From the NCBI RefSeq assembly GCF_001427795.1, contig NZ_LMHJ01000001.1:295773-359772 (forward strand): a DNA stretch of 64,000 nucleotides. Reading direction: 5' to 3'. A program made the position numbers and the translations under genes. Positions 25,438 through 35,764 of the stretch are shown piece after piece. Positions within the stretch are counted from its first letter, which is position 1, and each line of letters starts with the position of its first letter. This DNA comes from Nocardioides sp. Root682 (lineage in GTDB: Bacteria > Actinomycetota > Actinomycetes > Propionibacteriales > Nocardioidaceae). The notes below the pieces were generated by a model. That model was given only the letters and a program-made list of their open reading frames with translations, searched no databases and had not been told where the DNA came from.

Positions 25438-25498
25438 GAGCTGACTGTCCCCATCTGACCTGCCCTGAAGCGAGGCTCGCGGTAGCGTTGCCCCCGCG

Positions 25499-26510
25499 AT
25501 GACCACCCCGACCTTTTGCACCGACTGCGGGCACGAACTCGGGATCGGCCGGTTCTGCACGAATTGCGGCAGGCCCGTCCCCGGCCGACACCCCGAGGCG
25601 ACGCCCACCGTCAGCGCGCCCGCAGCCCCGCCGAGGTCAGCCCCCGTCGTCCCGCCGTCCGCCGACCAGGTCCCGCCCTCGGCCCGTTATCCGTTGTACG
25701 CCGACGCGCCGCCGACCGTGACCAGTCCGGCCACGCGACCCCAGCAGGCGCCCCCGACACCGCCGCCGCTCCTGCCGCCGGGTGCCGCGCCGGCACCGTC
25801 GTACCCCGCCGCCCAGCGCGCAGCTCGGCCCTGGCTGCCCTGGGTGATCGCACTGGTGGTGCTCGCCCTCGTGGCGGCCCTCGGCGCCTTCCTGCTCCTG
25901 GGTGGGGACGACGCCGAGCGTGCCGCCGACGACAGTCGCGACGACCGGTCCGAAGGTCCCGCCAGCCCGGGCGCATCCGACACCGGCACTCCCGAGCGGC
26001 CGGACAGCACCGGCACCGGCGCCCCTGTCGACGCCCCCGATCCGGAGGACGTCGTGGACCTCACGAGCGAGGTCACGGCCACGGTGCCGTCGATCGCACA
26101 GCCGAGCCGCGACCGCCAGGGCAAGGTCGTGAAGTTCGTGGCGTCGAACATGTGGGACGGCAAGGCGCGCACCGCATGGCGGATGGCCGGGGACGGCACG
26201 GGCGAGACGTTGACGTTCGACCTCGGCTCCGAGGTCGTGATCACCGACGTCGGCATGATCAACGGCTATGCCAAGGTCGACGGCCCCATCAACTGGTACC
26301 GCAGCAACCGTCGCGTGCGCGCCGTCCAGTGGGAGTTCGACGACGGCACCCGGATCACCCAGGAGTTCGGCGACGAGCGGACCATGCAGATGGCCGCCAT
26401 CGGGCCGGTCACGACGAGCACGATCCGGGTCCATCTGTTGACCGTGACTGCGCCGGGCAAGACGGACGGCCGGGACTTCACCGCGATCAGCGAAGTCCGT
26501 TTCTTGGGCG

Positions 26511-26524
<14 letters not shown>
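25499..26524 (+). CDS. Zinc-ribbon, membrane-anchored protein with discoidin-like domain
   Basis: 341 residues. N-terminal zinc ribbon (C7, C10, C20, C23), a Pro/Ala-rich linker (about 30-110), one membrane helix (about 113-137), an acidic Asp/Thr/Pro-rich stretch, then a C-terminal domain (about 190-341) resembling the F5/8-type or NADase-type carbohydrate-binding fold (KFVASNMWDGKARTAWR, LTFDLGSEVVITDVG, SEVRFLG). This order suggests a cytoplasmic zinc ribbon and an extracellular binding domain. A TAGCGT -10 element lies ten bases before the ATG. The end overlaps the convergent aldolase gene by 14 bases. Confidence 0.72.
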
Positions 26525-27508
<984 letters not shown>

Positions 27509-27512
<4 letters not shown>

Positions 27513-28846
27513 GCCTTGCGAAGCATTTCGGCCACGAGGAACGAGAGCTCCAGGGACTGCACCCTGTTCAGGCGGGGGTCGACGACCGACTCGTAGCGGT
27601 GGGCCAGGCCGAGCTCGTCCAGCTCCTCGCCGCCACCGATGATCTCGGTGACGTCATCGCCGGTGTTCTCGACCAGGATGCCGGCGGGGACGGTGTCGAG
27701 CGCGCGGTGCACGTCGAAGAATCCCTGCACCTCGTCGATGACATCCTCGAAGCGACGCGTCTTGTAGCCGTTCGACGCCTCGAACGTGTTGCCGTGCATG
27801 GCGTCACAGACCCACGCGACGTCGACACCCTCGGCGGTCACCTTCTCGACCAGCGCCGGGAGTCCGTCACGGATCTTGCCGGCACCGAAGCGGGTGATGA
27901 AGGTCAGCCGGCCCGGCTCGTTGGTCGGGTTCAGCTTGGCGGCGAGCGACAGTGCGTCGTCGGCCGTCGCGGACGGGCCGAGCTTGCAACCGATCGGGTT
28001 GCGGATGTGGCTGAAGTACTCGACGTGCGCGCCGTCGAGCTGGCGGGTCCGCTCGCCGATCCAGACCATGTGGCCCGAGACGTTGTACGGCGCCTCGGTG
28101 CGCGAGTCGATCCGGGTCATCGCGTGTTCGTACTCGAGCAGCAGCGCCTCGTGCGAGGAGTAGAAGTCGACCCGGTGGAACTCGTCGGGGTCGGCACCGA
28201 TGGCCTGCATGAAGTTCAGGGCGCGGTCGATCTCGGCGGCCATCGCCTCGTAGTGCTGGCCGACCGGGCTGTTGCGGACGAACTCGGAGTTCCAGGTGTG
28301 CACCTGGCGGAGGTCGGCGTAACCACCGGTGGTGAACGCGCGCACGAGGTTCAGCGTCGAGGCGGACGAGTGGTAGACGTCCAGCAGACGCTGCGGGTCG
28401 TGACGTCGCGAGTCGGGGGTGAAGTCGAAGCCGTTGACCGCGTCGCCGCGGTACGCCGGCAGGGTCACCCCGTCGCGGGTCTCGGAGTCGGAGGAGCGCG
28501 GTTTGGCGTACTGCCCCGCGAGGCGACCCACCTTCACGACCGGCACGGACGCGGCGTAGGTCAGCACGACCGCCATCTGCAGGAGCACCCGCAGCTTGTT
28601 GCGGGTGTTGTCGGCCGTCGCGTCCACGAACGTCTCGGCGCAGTCACCGCCCCAGAGCAGGAAGGCCTCGCCGCGGCTCGCGGCCGCGACCTTGGACTTC
28701 AGCTCGTCGCACTCGCCCGCAAAGACCAGCGGAGGAAGCGTGCGCAGTCGGGTGACGGCCGCGGCCAGGGCCGCGGGGTCGTCGTACGACGGCTGCTGCT
28801 TCGCGCCGATGGCGTGCAACTGCTCGAGGGACGGGAGATTGCTCAC
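27509..28846 (-). CDS. aroG: Class II 3-deoxy-D-arabino-heptulosonate 7-phosphate (DAHP) synthase
   Basis: 445 residues, normal for the plant-like class II enzyme. LPPLVFAGECDELK, EAFLLWGGDCAETF, GRLAGQYAKPRSSD, WIGERTRQLDGAHVEYFSHIRNPIGCKLGP and WVCDAMHGN are diagnostic, covering phosphoenolpyruvate and metal binding. It commits carbon to the shikimate pathway and aromatic amino acids. A TACCCT -10 lies six bases before the GTG start, indicating a leaderless transcript, although the permease gene upstream on the same strand is only 33 bases away. Confidence 0.94.
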
Positions 28847-28852
28847 TCCCCA

Positions 28853-28858
28853 AGGGTA
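28853..28858 (-). promoter_or_regulatory. Leaderless -10 box of the DAHP synthase gene
   Basis: TACCCT on the minus strand ends six bases before the GTG start at 28846. Confidence 0.45.
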
Positions 28859-28879
28859 CGGCGCACCGAGCCGGTTGCG

Positions 28880-30382
28880 TCAGCGCGGGTCATCCGTTGG
28901 ATCGATGTCCATGTGTTCGATGTCGGCGAACTGGCCACCCTCGGGCTCGTAGAAGATCCGGGTCACCCCCCACAGCACGATCCCGAGCAGCAGCATGAAG
29001 CCGGCGATGACGTACTGGATGCGGTCGGGAGCCAGCCGCGCCCAGGGGCCGAGGAGGTACAGGCAGAACGCGGCGCCGAGGACGGGCACCACTGTCGGCG
29101 CCTTGAAGTGGCCACTGTCCGGTTCGCGGCGCAGCACCAGGCAGGAGATGTTGACGATCGAGAAGACCGCGAGCAGGAGCAGGCCGGTCGTGCCGGACAG
29201 CGCGCTCACCACGGACACCTGGGTGCCCTCGTCGGCGTCGCCGAGCTTGGCATCACGCAGCCTGACCACCGCGACGATCAGGCCCATGGCCAGCAGGGTG
29301 GTGAACGCGATCGCGGCGTACGGCGTGCGCCGGCCCGGGAGCACCTTGCCGAGCACCGGCGGCAGCACCTTCTGCTGGGACATCCCGTAGAGCAACCGGC
29401 TGGCCATGAGCATGTTGATCAGCGCCGTGTTGGCGACCGCGAACACCGTCATGAACGGGAAGAAGTCGTCGATCGGGATGTCCGGAGCCCCCAGCTTGAC
29501 GACGTCGATGAGGATGCCGGCGTCCTCGTTGGTCGGTGTGCCGATGCTTCCGGGCGGGATCACGATGATCACCGAGATGGCGACCAGCATGTAGATCACC
29601 ACGGCGATGCCGAGGCCGGTGAGCATCATCCTCGGGAAGATCCGCTCCGGCTCCTTGGTCTCCTCGACCATGTTCACCGAGTCCTCGAAGCCGACCATCG
29701 AGAAGAACGCGATGGCCGTGGCGATGGTGACCGCCATGAAGATGCCCTTGTCCGAGGGGCTCTCGAAGACGGTGATCCGGTCGAAGTCGCCGTCCCCCTT
29801 GACCATCACCGAGAAGCCGATGCCGATCACGATCGCCAGCGCGGCCATCTCGATCAACGTCAGGATCACGTTGAACTTCACGCTCTCACCGACGCCACGA
29901 AGGTTGATCAGCGCCAGCAGGCCCATGAAGCACAGGGCGACGAACAGCGCCCAGCCCGGCGTGGTCGGGACGTCCGACCAGATCTCGTTCAGGCCGAGGA
30001 GCAGGTTGTTGGCCAGCAGGTTCGCCGACGTCGACGCGCTGGTGATGCCGGAGCAGATCACGGTGAACGCCACGAGGAACGTGATGAAGTGGATGCCGAA
30101 CGCCTTGTGCGTGTACAGCGCAGCACCTGCCGCCTGGGGGTACTTCGTGACCAGCTCGAGGTAGGAGAAGGCCGTCAGCGTGGCAACAGCGAAGGCCACC
30201 AGGAACGGCAGCCACGCGATGCCGCCGACCTGTCCCGCAAGCCGGCCGGTGACGGCGTAGACGCCGGCGCCGAGGATGTCACCGACGATGAAGAGCAGCA
30301 GGAGCCCGGGGCCGAGGACCCGCTTCAGCTCCGGCTGGCCCTGTTGGTCCGGCACGCTGGTCGTCGTGGTGTCTGTGGTCAT
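28880..30382 (-). CDS. APC-family amino acid permease
   Basis: 500 residues with about twelve membrane helices. The first helix contains GDILGAGVYAVTGRLAG, the conserved G-x-G-rich substrate-binding turn of APC transporters, and YLELVTKYPQAAGAALY follows as in cationic or branched amino-acid permeases. The substrate is not predictable from sequence. Same strand and 33 bases upstream of the DAHP synthase gene. The C-terminal tail is acidic. Confidence 0.86.
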   Translation of the reverse strand: MTTDTTTTSVPDQQGQPELKRVLGPGLLLLFIVGDILGAGVYAVTGRLAGQVGGIAWLPFLVAFAVATLTAFSYLELVTKYPQAAGAALYTHKAFGIHFITFLVAFTVICSGITSASTSANLLANNLLLGLNEIWSDVPTTPGWALFVALCFMGLLALINLRGVGESVKFNVILTLIEMAALAIVIGIGFSVMVKGDGDFDRITVFESPSDKGIFMAVTIATAIAFFSMVGFEDSVNMVEETKEPERIFPRMMLTGLGIAVVIYMLVAISVIIVIPPGSIGTPTNEDAGILIDVVKLGAPDIPIDDFFPFMTVFAVANTALINMLMASRLLYGMSQQKVLPPVLGKVLPGRRTPYAAIAFTTLLAMGLIVAVVRLRDAKLGDADEGTQVSVVSALSGTTGLLLLAVFSIVNISCLVLRREPDSGHFKAPTVVPVLGAAFCLYLLGPWARLAPDRIQYVIAGFMLLLGIVLWGVTRIFYEPEGGQFADIEHMDIDPTDDPR

Positions 30383-30470
30383 CGGGCTCCCCGTCCTGCC
30401 GAGTCAGAAGGTCTGCGTCCCCCGCAGGTCACCCTCGCGCACGGCGCCGCGAAAGTGAAGCACCGGACGC

Positions 30471-31679
30471 CTACCGCGACACGGCCGTGTCTCCGCGCAC
30501 CATGACGGCCAGGGGTGAACCGAGGCTCCGTGGCGCGGCGGTCAGGTCCCCGGCCACGACGAGCAGGTCGGCTGCGAGGCCCGGACGGAGCCGACCGGTG
30601 ACCGTGTGCAGGCCGCAGGCATCAGCGGCACCGGCCGTCCCGGCAGCCAGCGCCTCTGCGAGCGTCCACCCGGCAGCGACCAGGTCCAGCACCGCCAGCC
30701 AGGCATTGCCGTGTGCCTTGAGCGGCATCGCGCCCGCGTCGACACCCGGCACGACCCGGACACCGTGCTCGCGCATGCGGCCCACGTCGACGAGCCGTTG
30801 GGCGAAGAAGCCGAGCATGTCCATGCCGAGCCGTTCCATGATCGCTGCCACCTGCGGCGGGGGCGGGGGCATGCTCGCGACGAGCGCCATGTCGTTGCCC
30901 ATCGTCGGATCGACCACGACACCGGCCGCTGCCGTGCGCTCCAGCAGGTCGTCGCTCAGCAGGGCGCCGTCCTCGGTGACTCCTGTGAAGTGCTCGATGC
31001 CATCGACGCCAGCGGCGAGCGCTGCCTCGATCGCGGTCACCGAATGGGCATGCGCGAGGACCGGGAGGCCATGGTCGTGCGCGGTCTCGACGACCGCGCG
31101 GATGGCCGTGGCGGCGTACTGCGCGCCGACCATGTCGGTGCCGGGTGTGAGGAAGCCACCGCCGGCCATCACCTTGACGGCATCGGCGCCACGCTCGTGC
31201 CGCTCGATGACCGCGGCCCTCAGCTCGTCCTCCGTCGCAGCGACGCCACCGAGGAAGTGGCAGTGCCCATGCGGCGTGGTCACGGGCGGTCCCGAGGCAA
31301 CGATGCGCGGCAGCCCGGCAGCACCCCGGTCCCGTGCCGCCAGGGTGCGGTAGCCCCGGTCGCCGAGGTCGCGGACCGTGGTCACGCCCGCCGCCACCTG
31401 TGCGGCCAGCGACTGGTCAATTGCCTCATCGATGGCGTCCTCGTCGAGCTCGCCCACGCGCTCGAGAGCACCCATCGAGCCGTCGGAGACGAGGTGGACG
31501 TGAGCGTCGATGAGGCCCGGCACCAGGGTGCCGTCGTACGACGTCACGGGGCAGTCGGACGGCACGGCGAAGTCCGCCGGCTCCACGCCGACGATCCGGT
31601 CGCCCTCGACCAGCACCGTCGCCCCACCCGGAAGGAACCTGTCGCCGTCGAACGCGCGGGGAGCACGCCACGCCTGCAC
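30471..31679 (-). CDS. Metal-dependent amidohydrolase (imidazolonepropionase-like)
   Basis: 402 residues from the GTG at 31677-31679. The metal-binding HVH motif is in VPGLIDAHVHLVSDG; the carbamylated-lysine region is in ADAVKVMAGGGFLTPG, further His ligands in LPVLAHAHSVTAIEAALAAGVDGIEHF, and the final Asp in VVPGVDAGAMPLK. The superfamily hydrolyses amides, such as prolidase or imidazolonepropionase substrates; the substrate is unknown. The start is uncertain: the frame is open to 31730, but CACACT lies six bases before 31679 in the leaderless -10 position. It follows the pfk gene on the same strand. Confidence 0.8.
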   Translation of the reverse strand: MQAWRAPRAFDGDRFLPGGATVLVEGDRIVGVEPADFAVPSDCPVTSYDGTLVPGLIDAHVHLVSDGSMGALERVGELDEDAIDEAIDQSLAAQVAAGVTTVRDLGDRGYRTLAARDRGAAGLPRIVASGPPVTTPHGHCHFLGGVAATEDELRAAVIERHERGADAVKVMAGGGFLTPGTDMVGAQYAATAIRAVVETAHDHGLPVLAHAHSVTAIEAALAAGVDGIEHFTGVTEDGALLSDDLLERTAAAGVVVDPTMGNDMALVASMPPPPPQVAAIMERLGMDMLGFFAQRLVDVGRMREHGVRVVPGVDAGAMPLKAHGNAWLAVLDLVAAGWTLAEALAAGTAGAADACGLHTVTGRLRPGLAADLLVVAGDLTAAPRSLGSPLAVMVRGDTAVSR

Positions 31680-31733
31680 GACTCGAGTGTGGACCCGGGA
31701 CCGGCGTCCTGTCACGGGTCGGCGCGACACCTG

Positions 31734-32762
31734 TCAGCCGAAGAAGACCTGCGCCTCGGCGTACTCCTCGGGACTGACGACCTTGAGCGCACCCGTGCCC
31801 TCGATGAGCGGCACCCGCACGATGTTCGTGCCACGAAGGGCCACCATGACGCCGTACTCACCATCGGCGACGGCACCGATCGCCTGCAGTCCGAACCGCG
31901 TCGCCAGCCACCGGTCGAACGCCGAGGGCGTCCCACCCCGCTGGATGTGCCCGAGTACGACGGCGCGGGCCTCTTTTCCGGTGCGGTGCTCGATCTCGCT
32001 GGCGAGCCGGTCGCCGATCCCACCGAGCCGGACGTGGCCGAACGCGTCCTTCTCCCCGCTGGCCAGCGTCATTCCGCTGCCGTCTGCGGGGAGAGCGCCC
32101 TCGGACACGACGATGATCGGCGCGTACTCGCTCTTGAAGCGGGTCATCACGTGGGCACAGACGGCGTCGATGTCGAAGGCGATCTCGGGAATCAGGACCG
32201 CACTGGCGCCACCGGCGATCCCGGCGTGCAGTGCTATCCAGCCGGCGTGCCGGCCCATCACCTCGACGACGAGGACGCGGTGGTGCGACTCGGCGGTGGT
32301 GTGCAGCCGGTCGATCGCCTCGGTCGCGATGTTGACTGCCGTGTCGAAGCCGAAGGTGAAGTCGGTCCCGGAGAGGTCGTTGTCGATGGTCTTCGGGACG
32401 CCGACGACGTTGACCCCGAGCTCGGCCAGCTTCGTGGCCACGCCGAGGGTGTCCTCCCCACCGATCGCGACCAGGGCCTCGACCCCGGCGGCCGCCAGGT
32501 TGTCGGTGATCCGCTCGACCCCGCCCTCGACGGCGAAGGGGTTGGTCCGCGAGGACCCGAGGATCGTGCCGCCGCGGGGCAGGATGCCGCGGCACTGCTC
32601 GATGCCGAGCGGCATCGTGATCCCTTCGAGGGGGCCACGCCAGCCGTCTCGGAACCCGACGAAGTCGAAGCCATGTTCATTGACGCCCTTGCGGACGACC
32701 GCGCGGATGACCGCGTTGAGTCCAGGACAGTCGCCGCCACCGGTGAGCACTCCAACGCGCAT
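31734..32762 (-). CDS. pfkA: 6-phosphofructokinase, residues predict pyrophosphate use
   Basis: 342 residues, a phosphofructokinase of the actinobacterial group. GVLTGGGDCPGLNAVIR at the N-terminus, GGEDT at 101-105, PKTIDND at 123-129, MGRHAGW and LGHIQRGG are all present. It phosphorylates fructose 6-phosphate in glycolysis. D104 and K124 (in E. coli numbering positions) are the pair reported for pyrophosphate-dependent enzymes; ATP enzymes have Gly at both. Some actinobacterial enzymes with this pair are reported to use ATP, so the donor is not settled. A leaderless -10 (TAGGGT) precedes the ATG. Divergent from the DUF1028 gene. Confidence 0.92.
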   Translation of the reverse strand: MRVGVLTGGGDCPGLNAVIRAVVRKGVNEHGFDFVGFRDGWRGPLEGITMPLGIEQCRGILPRGGTILGSSRTNPFAVEGGVERITDNLAAAGVEALVAIGGEDTLGVATKLAELGVNVVGVPKTIDNDLSGTDFTFGFDTAVNIATEAIDRLHTTAESHHRVLVVEVMGRHAGWIALHAGIAGGASAVLIPEIAFDIDAVCAHVMTRFKSEYAPIIVVSEGALPADGSGMTLASGEKDAFGHVRLGGIGDRLASEIEHRTGKEARAVVLGHIQRGGTPSAFDRWLATRFGLQAIGAVADGEYGVMVALRGTNIVRVPLIEGTGALKVVSPEEYAEAQVFFG

Positions 32763-32768
32763 GGTCCG

Positions 32769-32774
32769 ACCCTA
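32769..32774 (-). promoter_or_regulatory. Leaderless -10 box of pfkA
   Basis: TAGGGT on the minus strand ends six bases before the pfkA ATG, within the 40-base divergent spacer. Confidence 0.5.
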
Positions 32775-32790
32775 CGTGGCAAGTGGGCCC

Positions 32791-32796
32791 TACGGT
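32791..32796 (+). promoter_or_regulatory. Leaderless -10 box of the DUF1028 gene
   Basis: TACGGT ends six bases before the ATG at 32803; with the pfkA box it forms a compact divergent promoter pair. Confidence 0.45.
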
Positions 32797-32802
32797 TGTC
32801 CC

Positions 32803-33621
32803 ATGACGTTCTCGATCGTGGCCAGGTCCGCTGACGGTGACACGTGGGGCGTGGCCGTCGCCTCGAAGTTCCTGGCCGTCGGCTCGGCCGTTCCCGCCGC
32901 CGTCGCCGGTGTCGGCGCAGTGGCGACCCAGGCCGACGCCAACGTCGCCTACAAGGGTCTGGCCCTCTCCCACCTCGACGAGGGTGCGACCGCCTCGGTC
33001 GCACTGCAGCGCCTGATCGAGGAGGACGAGGGCCGCGCGCAGCGCCAGGTCGGCATCGTCGACCTCGACGGTGGCGCGGCCTCCCACACGGGCGCCGAGT
33101 GCATCCCGTGGGCCGGCAGCCGCACCGGCGAGGGCTGGGCCATCCAGGGCAACTGCCTGGCCGGTGTCGAGGTCGTCGACGCCATGGAGCAGGCCTGGCT
33201 GGAGAGCGACGCCGCGACGGCGCTGCAGGACCGGCTCCTCGCCGCGCTGGCTGCCGGCGATGCCGCCGGTGGCGACCGCCGTGGGCGCCAGTCGGCCGCG
33301 ATGCTCGTCGTCCGCGACGGGGCCGGGTACGCCGGCCTGGACGATGTCGCCGTCGACCTGCGGGTCGACGACCACGAAACCCCGATCGACGAACTGGCGC
33401 GCCTCCTGGACCTGCACGAGCTGTACCTCACGGCGTCGACCGAGGACGAGAAGGTCGTCGTCGACGACGCGCTGCGAGCCGAGCTGGAGACGTTTGCCGC
33501 GGCCGCCGGCCACCGCGACTTCCTGGCCTGGGTCGGCACCGAGAACTACGAGATGCGCGTTGCGCCCGACCTCTCCTGGATCGACGAGCGGGTCCTGGCA
33601 GTGGTGCGCGGCGACTCCTGA
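32803..33621 (+). CDS. DUF1028 Ntn-hydrolase-like protein
   Basis: 272 residues. The opening MTFSIVARSADGDTWGVAVASKF and the following VPAAVAGVGAVATQADANVAYKG are typical of DUF1028, a family assigned to the Ntn-hydrolase superfamily; GNCLAG is another conserved segment. Catalytic activity has not been settled for the family as far as I know. A C-terminal extension (about 215-272) follows the domain. Leaderless start at 32803. Convergent with the coiled-coil protein gene, six bases away. Confidence 0.82.
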   Translation: MTFSIVARSADGDTWGVAVASKFLAVGSAVPAAVAGVGAVATQADANVAYKGLALSHLDEGATASVALQRLIEEDEGRAQRQVGIVDLDGGAASHTGAECIPWAGSRTGEGWAIQGNCLAGVEVVDAMEQAWLESDAATALQDRLLAALAAGDAAGGDRRGRQSAAMLVVRDGAGYAGLDDVAVDLRVDDHETPIDELARLLDLHELYLTASTEDEKVVVDDALRAELETFAAAAGHRDFLAWVGTENYEMRVAPDLSWIDERVLAVVRGDS

Positions 33622-33627
33622 GGCCGC

Positions 33628-34524
33628 TCAGCGGGCTGCGCGGTCGACGGCCTTCTGCGCGGCATCGCGCTCAGCCGTTGCCGTCCTGAGGTCGGCTGCC
33701 GCTGCATCGCGGAGCTCCTCGGCCTCACCCGTCTCCTCCTCGACGCCGTCGGACTCCTCCTCGAGGTCGGCGAGCCGGCGCCGCAGCTCGTCGATCTCGG
33801 CCTGGAGCTGCAACGACCTGGCCGCGAGACGGGCGACCTCGGCCAGTGCCTCCTCGTGGGTGGCGCTCGCATCGTCGTACTCCTCGACCGCGACAGCGAG
33901 TCGTTCCTCGGCGGCCGCGAGAGCCTTGGCTGCGCGGTCCGGATCGGGTACGACGTGCAGGTCGGGCGGGCCGGGCACGACCGCCTCACGAGCGCTCGCG
34001 TGGAAGCCGAGGGCCTCCGGTACGGCGATCGCGCCGGCCAGGTCGGCAGGGTCCATCGGCTCGACGCCCGTGGTGTGCAGCGGCGTGACGAGAAGTCCGC
34101 TCCGCACGGCGCGTCCGCAGGACTCGTCCACCATCGCTGCGGTGAGGGTGGCCTCGACCTGCTCGGCCACGGCCTCCGTGACCCGGAAACCCTCGTCCCC
34201 GGCGAGTCGTCGCGCCTGGGTGGTGACGGCCGCGGTGACCTGGCGACGTTGCCTGGTGAGCGCGCGCAGCTCCCCTGCCGACATCGCCTTCTGCGCCTCA
34301 CGCAGCGCGGCGCCGACGCTGAGCACCTGGTCGACCTGTGCAGCTTCTCTGCGGACGAGCAGGTTGACGACCCAGGCCGCGGTGGCCGGCTTGCGCAGCG
34401 CCTTCACCCGGGCGGCCATCGGCGTGCCCTTGAGCGCCTTGACCCGGGCATCACGAGCAGGGGTGAACTCGGCGAGCGGAAGGGCGTAGAGCTCGTCGGC
34501 GATCTCCAGCAGCTCGTCAGTCAT
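33628..34524 (-). CDS. Coiled-coil protein of unknown function
   Basis: 298 residues, alanine-, glutamate- and arginine-rich. The N-terminal third has a conserved-looking block (FTPARDARVKALKGTP, RKPATAAWVVNLLVR); the C-terminal half (about 195-298) is a predicted long coiled coil with heptads (AEIDELRRRLADLEEE). Similar proteins occur in Nocardioides and Streptomyces, from memory, without assigned function. Its start overlaps the stop of the MacR-like regulator by eight bases, so it is coupled to that gene. Confidence 0.7.
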   Translation of the reverse strand: MTDELLEIADELYALPLAEFTPARDARVKALKGTPMAARVKALRKPATAAWVVNLLVRREAAQVDQVLSVGAALREAQKAMSAGELRALTRQRRQVTAAVTTQARRLAGDEGFRVTEAVAEQVEATLTAAMVDESCGRAVRSGLLVTPLHTTGVEPMDPADLAGAIAVPEALGFHASAREAVVPGPPDLHVVPDPDRAAKALAAAEERLAVAVEEYDDASATHEEALAEVARLAARSLQLQAEIDELRRRLADLEEESDGVEEETGEAEELRDAAAADLRTATAERDAAQKAVDRAAR

Positions 34525-35161
34525 CGAGCCCCTGCTCGATCACGTAGCGGGTCAGCTCGACGCGGTTGTGCATCTGCAGCTTGCGCAGGGTGTTCTGCAC
34601 GTGGTTCTGCACGGTGCGGTGCGAGAGCACGAGCCGTTCGGCGATCTGCTTGTAGGACATCCCCTTCGCGACCATCTTGAGGATCTCGGTCTCGCGATCG
34701 GTCAGCTGCTCACCGGGAGGCGTGCTCGGCGCGTTCATCCGCCGGAACTCGCCGAGCACCAGCGCGGCCAGACCAGGCGTGAAGACGCTGTCCCCAGCAG
34801 CAACCCGACGGACGGCCGCAACCAGCTCCGCGCCGGACGCCGACTTCACGAGGTAGCCGGTCGCGCCCGCCTTCACCGCCGCCAGCACGTCGTCCTGCTC
34901 GCCGGACGCCGAGAGGATCAGCACCCGTGACGACGGATCGGTGGCCAGCACGCTGGCCGTCACCTCGACGCCGCTCGGCTCCGGGATCTGCAGGTCGAGC
35001 ACGACGACCTGGGGTCTCGTGGCCTGGAAACGGTTGATCGCCTCGGTGCCGGTGGCGGCCGTGGCGACAACAGCGAACCCGGCGGCAGTCAGGTCGCGCT
35101 CGACCGCATCGCGCCACATCGGGTGGTCGTCCACGACCATCACCCGGATCTGATCGGACAT
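34517..35161 (-). CDS. macR: MacR-like NarL/LuxR-type response regulator
   Basis: 214 residues. Receiver domain with phospho-acceptor D56 (VVVLDLQIP), acidic pocket DD at 11-12 and the GYLVKSASG segment; C-terminal LuxR helix-turn-helix (QLTDRETEILKMVAKGMSYKQIAERLVLSHRTVQNHVQNTL region, about 150-195). The nearby MacS-type kinase gene and gene order match macRS (SCO2120/2121) of Streptomyces, recalled from memory. A leaderless -10 box (TAGGGT) six bases before the ATG means it can be expressed apart from the kinase gene upstream. Confidence 0.88.
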   Translation of the reverse strand: MSDQIRVMVVDDHPMWRDAVERDLTAAGFAVVATAATGTEAINRFQATRPQVVVLDLQIPEPSGVEVTASVLATDPSSRVLILSASGEQDDVLAAVKAGATGYLVKSASGAELVAAVRRVAAGDSVFTPGLAALVLGEFRRMNAPSTPPGEQLTDRETEILKMVAKGMSYKQIAERLVLSHRTVQNHVQNTLRKLQMHNRVELTRYVIEQGLDD

Positions 35162-35167
35162 GGCTCG

Positions 35168-35173
35168 ACCCTA
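35168..35173 (-). promoter_or_regulatory. Leaderless -10 box of the MacR-like gene
   Basis: TAGGGT on the minus strand ends six bases before the ATG at 35161. Confidence 0.5.
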
Positions 35174-35189
35174 GACGGAGAGCCGGCGA

Positions 35190-35252
35190 GGTTGCGCAGC
35201 AACCGTCCGGCGGCGTTGGTCGAGGAGGTTGCGCCGCAACCGTCTCGAGACC
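35190..35252. repeat. Two REP-like palindromes
   Basis: GGTTGC-GCA-GCAACC (35190-35204) and GGTTGC-GCC-GCAACC (35227-35241) are nearly identical hairpins 37 bases apart. The second is enclosed by further inverted arms, GGTCGAG and CTCGAGACC (35218-35252). They occupy the spacer between the flavin reductase gene and the MacR-like gene and may act as an mRNA hairpin or terminator. Confidence 0.6.
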
Positions 35253-35254
35253 CG

Positions 35255-35764
35255 TCATGCTCGGTGGAAGCGGCCTCGCCGGTGCAGCAGCGCGTCGTCG
35301 GATCCGCTCTCGTCGATCGTGACCTGCTCGATGGCGACCTCCACCTCGACCGACCAGCCCACCTCACGCTCACCGACGTACCGCACGTCGGCCCAGGTGC
35401 CTGCCGAGGCGAGCCGCGGACCGTGGTCGGTGTCGACGAACTCGGCCTGCCGGAAGGGGCCACCCGGCGCCGGTGCGGTGCCGGCGAAGGCCTCGGCGAG
35501 GTCGCGGTCCGCCCAGGAGAGCAGCTGCACGACGGCGAGGCCGTCGTCACGCAGGACGTCGACCAGGTCGGTGTCGGGGTCCAGGAGCGCGAGGACCGAA
35601 GGCGACGGCCCGAGCGCGACCATCAGCGACGACACGGTCAGGCCCGCCCGCTCTGCACCCTGCCCGGCCGTCCACAGCGTGACGGCGCCGCCGACGCGGC
35701 CACGGAAGCGACGCGCCGGATCGGGATCGGCGTCGGCGAACGGGTGGGTGGAGTGGATCGTCAT
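35255..35764 (-). CDS. Flavin reductase-like FMN-binding protein
   Basis: 169 residues. RRFRGRVGGAVTLWTA, GLTVSSLMVALGPSPSVLALLDPDTDLVD and LLSWADRDLAEAFAG follow the flavin reductase domain pattern (FMN-binding split barrel). Such proteins reduce free flavin for a partner monooxygenase or act as stand-alone reductases. The ATG (35762-35764) has a GAGGAG site and overlaps the kinase stop as ATGA, deciding the start. Placement between kinase and regulator genes is unusual. Confidence 0.82.
   Translation of the reverse strand: MTIHSTHPFADADPDPARRFRGRVGGAVTLWTAGQGAERAGLTVSSLMVALGPSPSVLALLDPDTDLVDVLRDDGLAVVQLLSWADRDLAEAFAGTAPAPGGPFRQAEFVDTDHGPRLASAGTWADVRYVGEREVGWSVEVEVAIEQVTIDESGSDDALLHRRGRFHRA

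Noticed and set aside
27599..30505. A 968-codon plus-strand open frame opposite the DAHP synthase and permease genes
   Set aside because: It mirrors the real genes on the other strand. Composition is Arg/Gly/Asp/His-heavy and low in hydrophobic patterns, typical of shadow frames in high-GC DNA.
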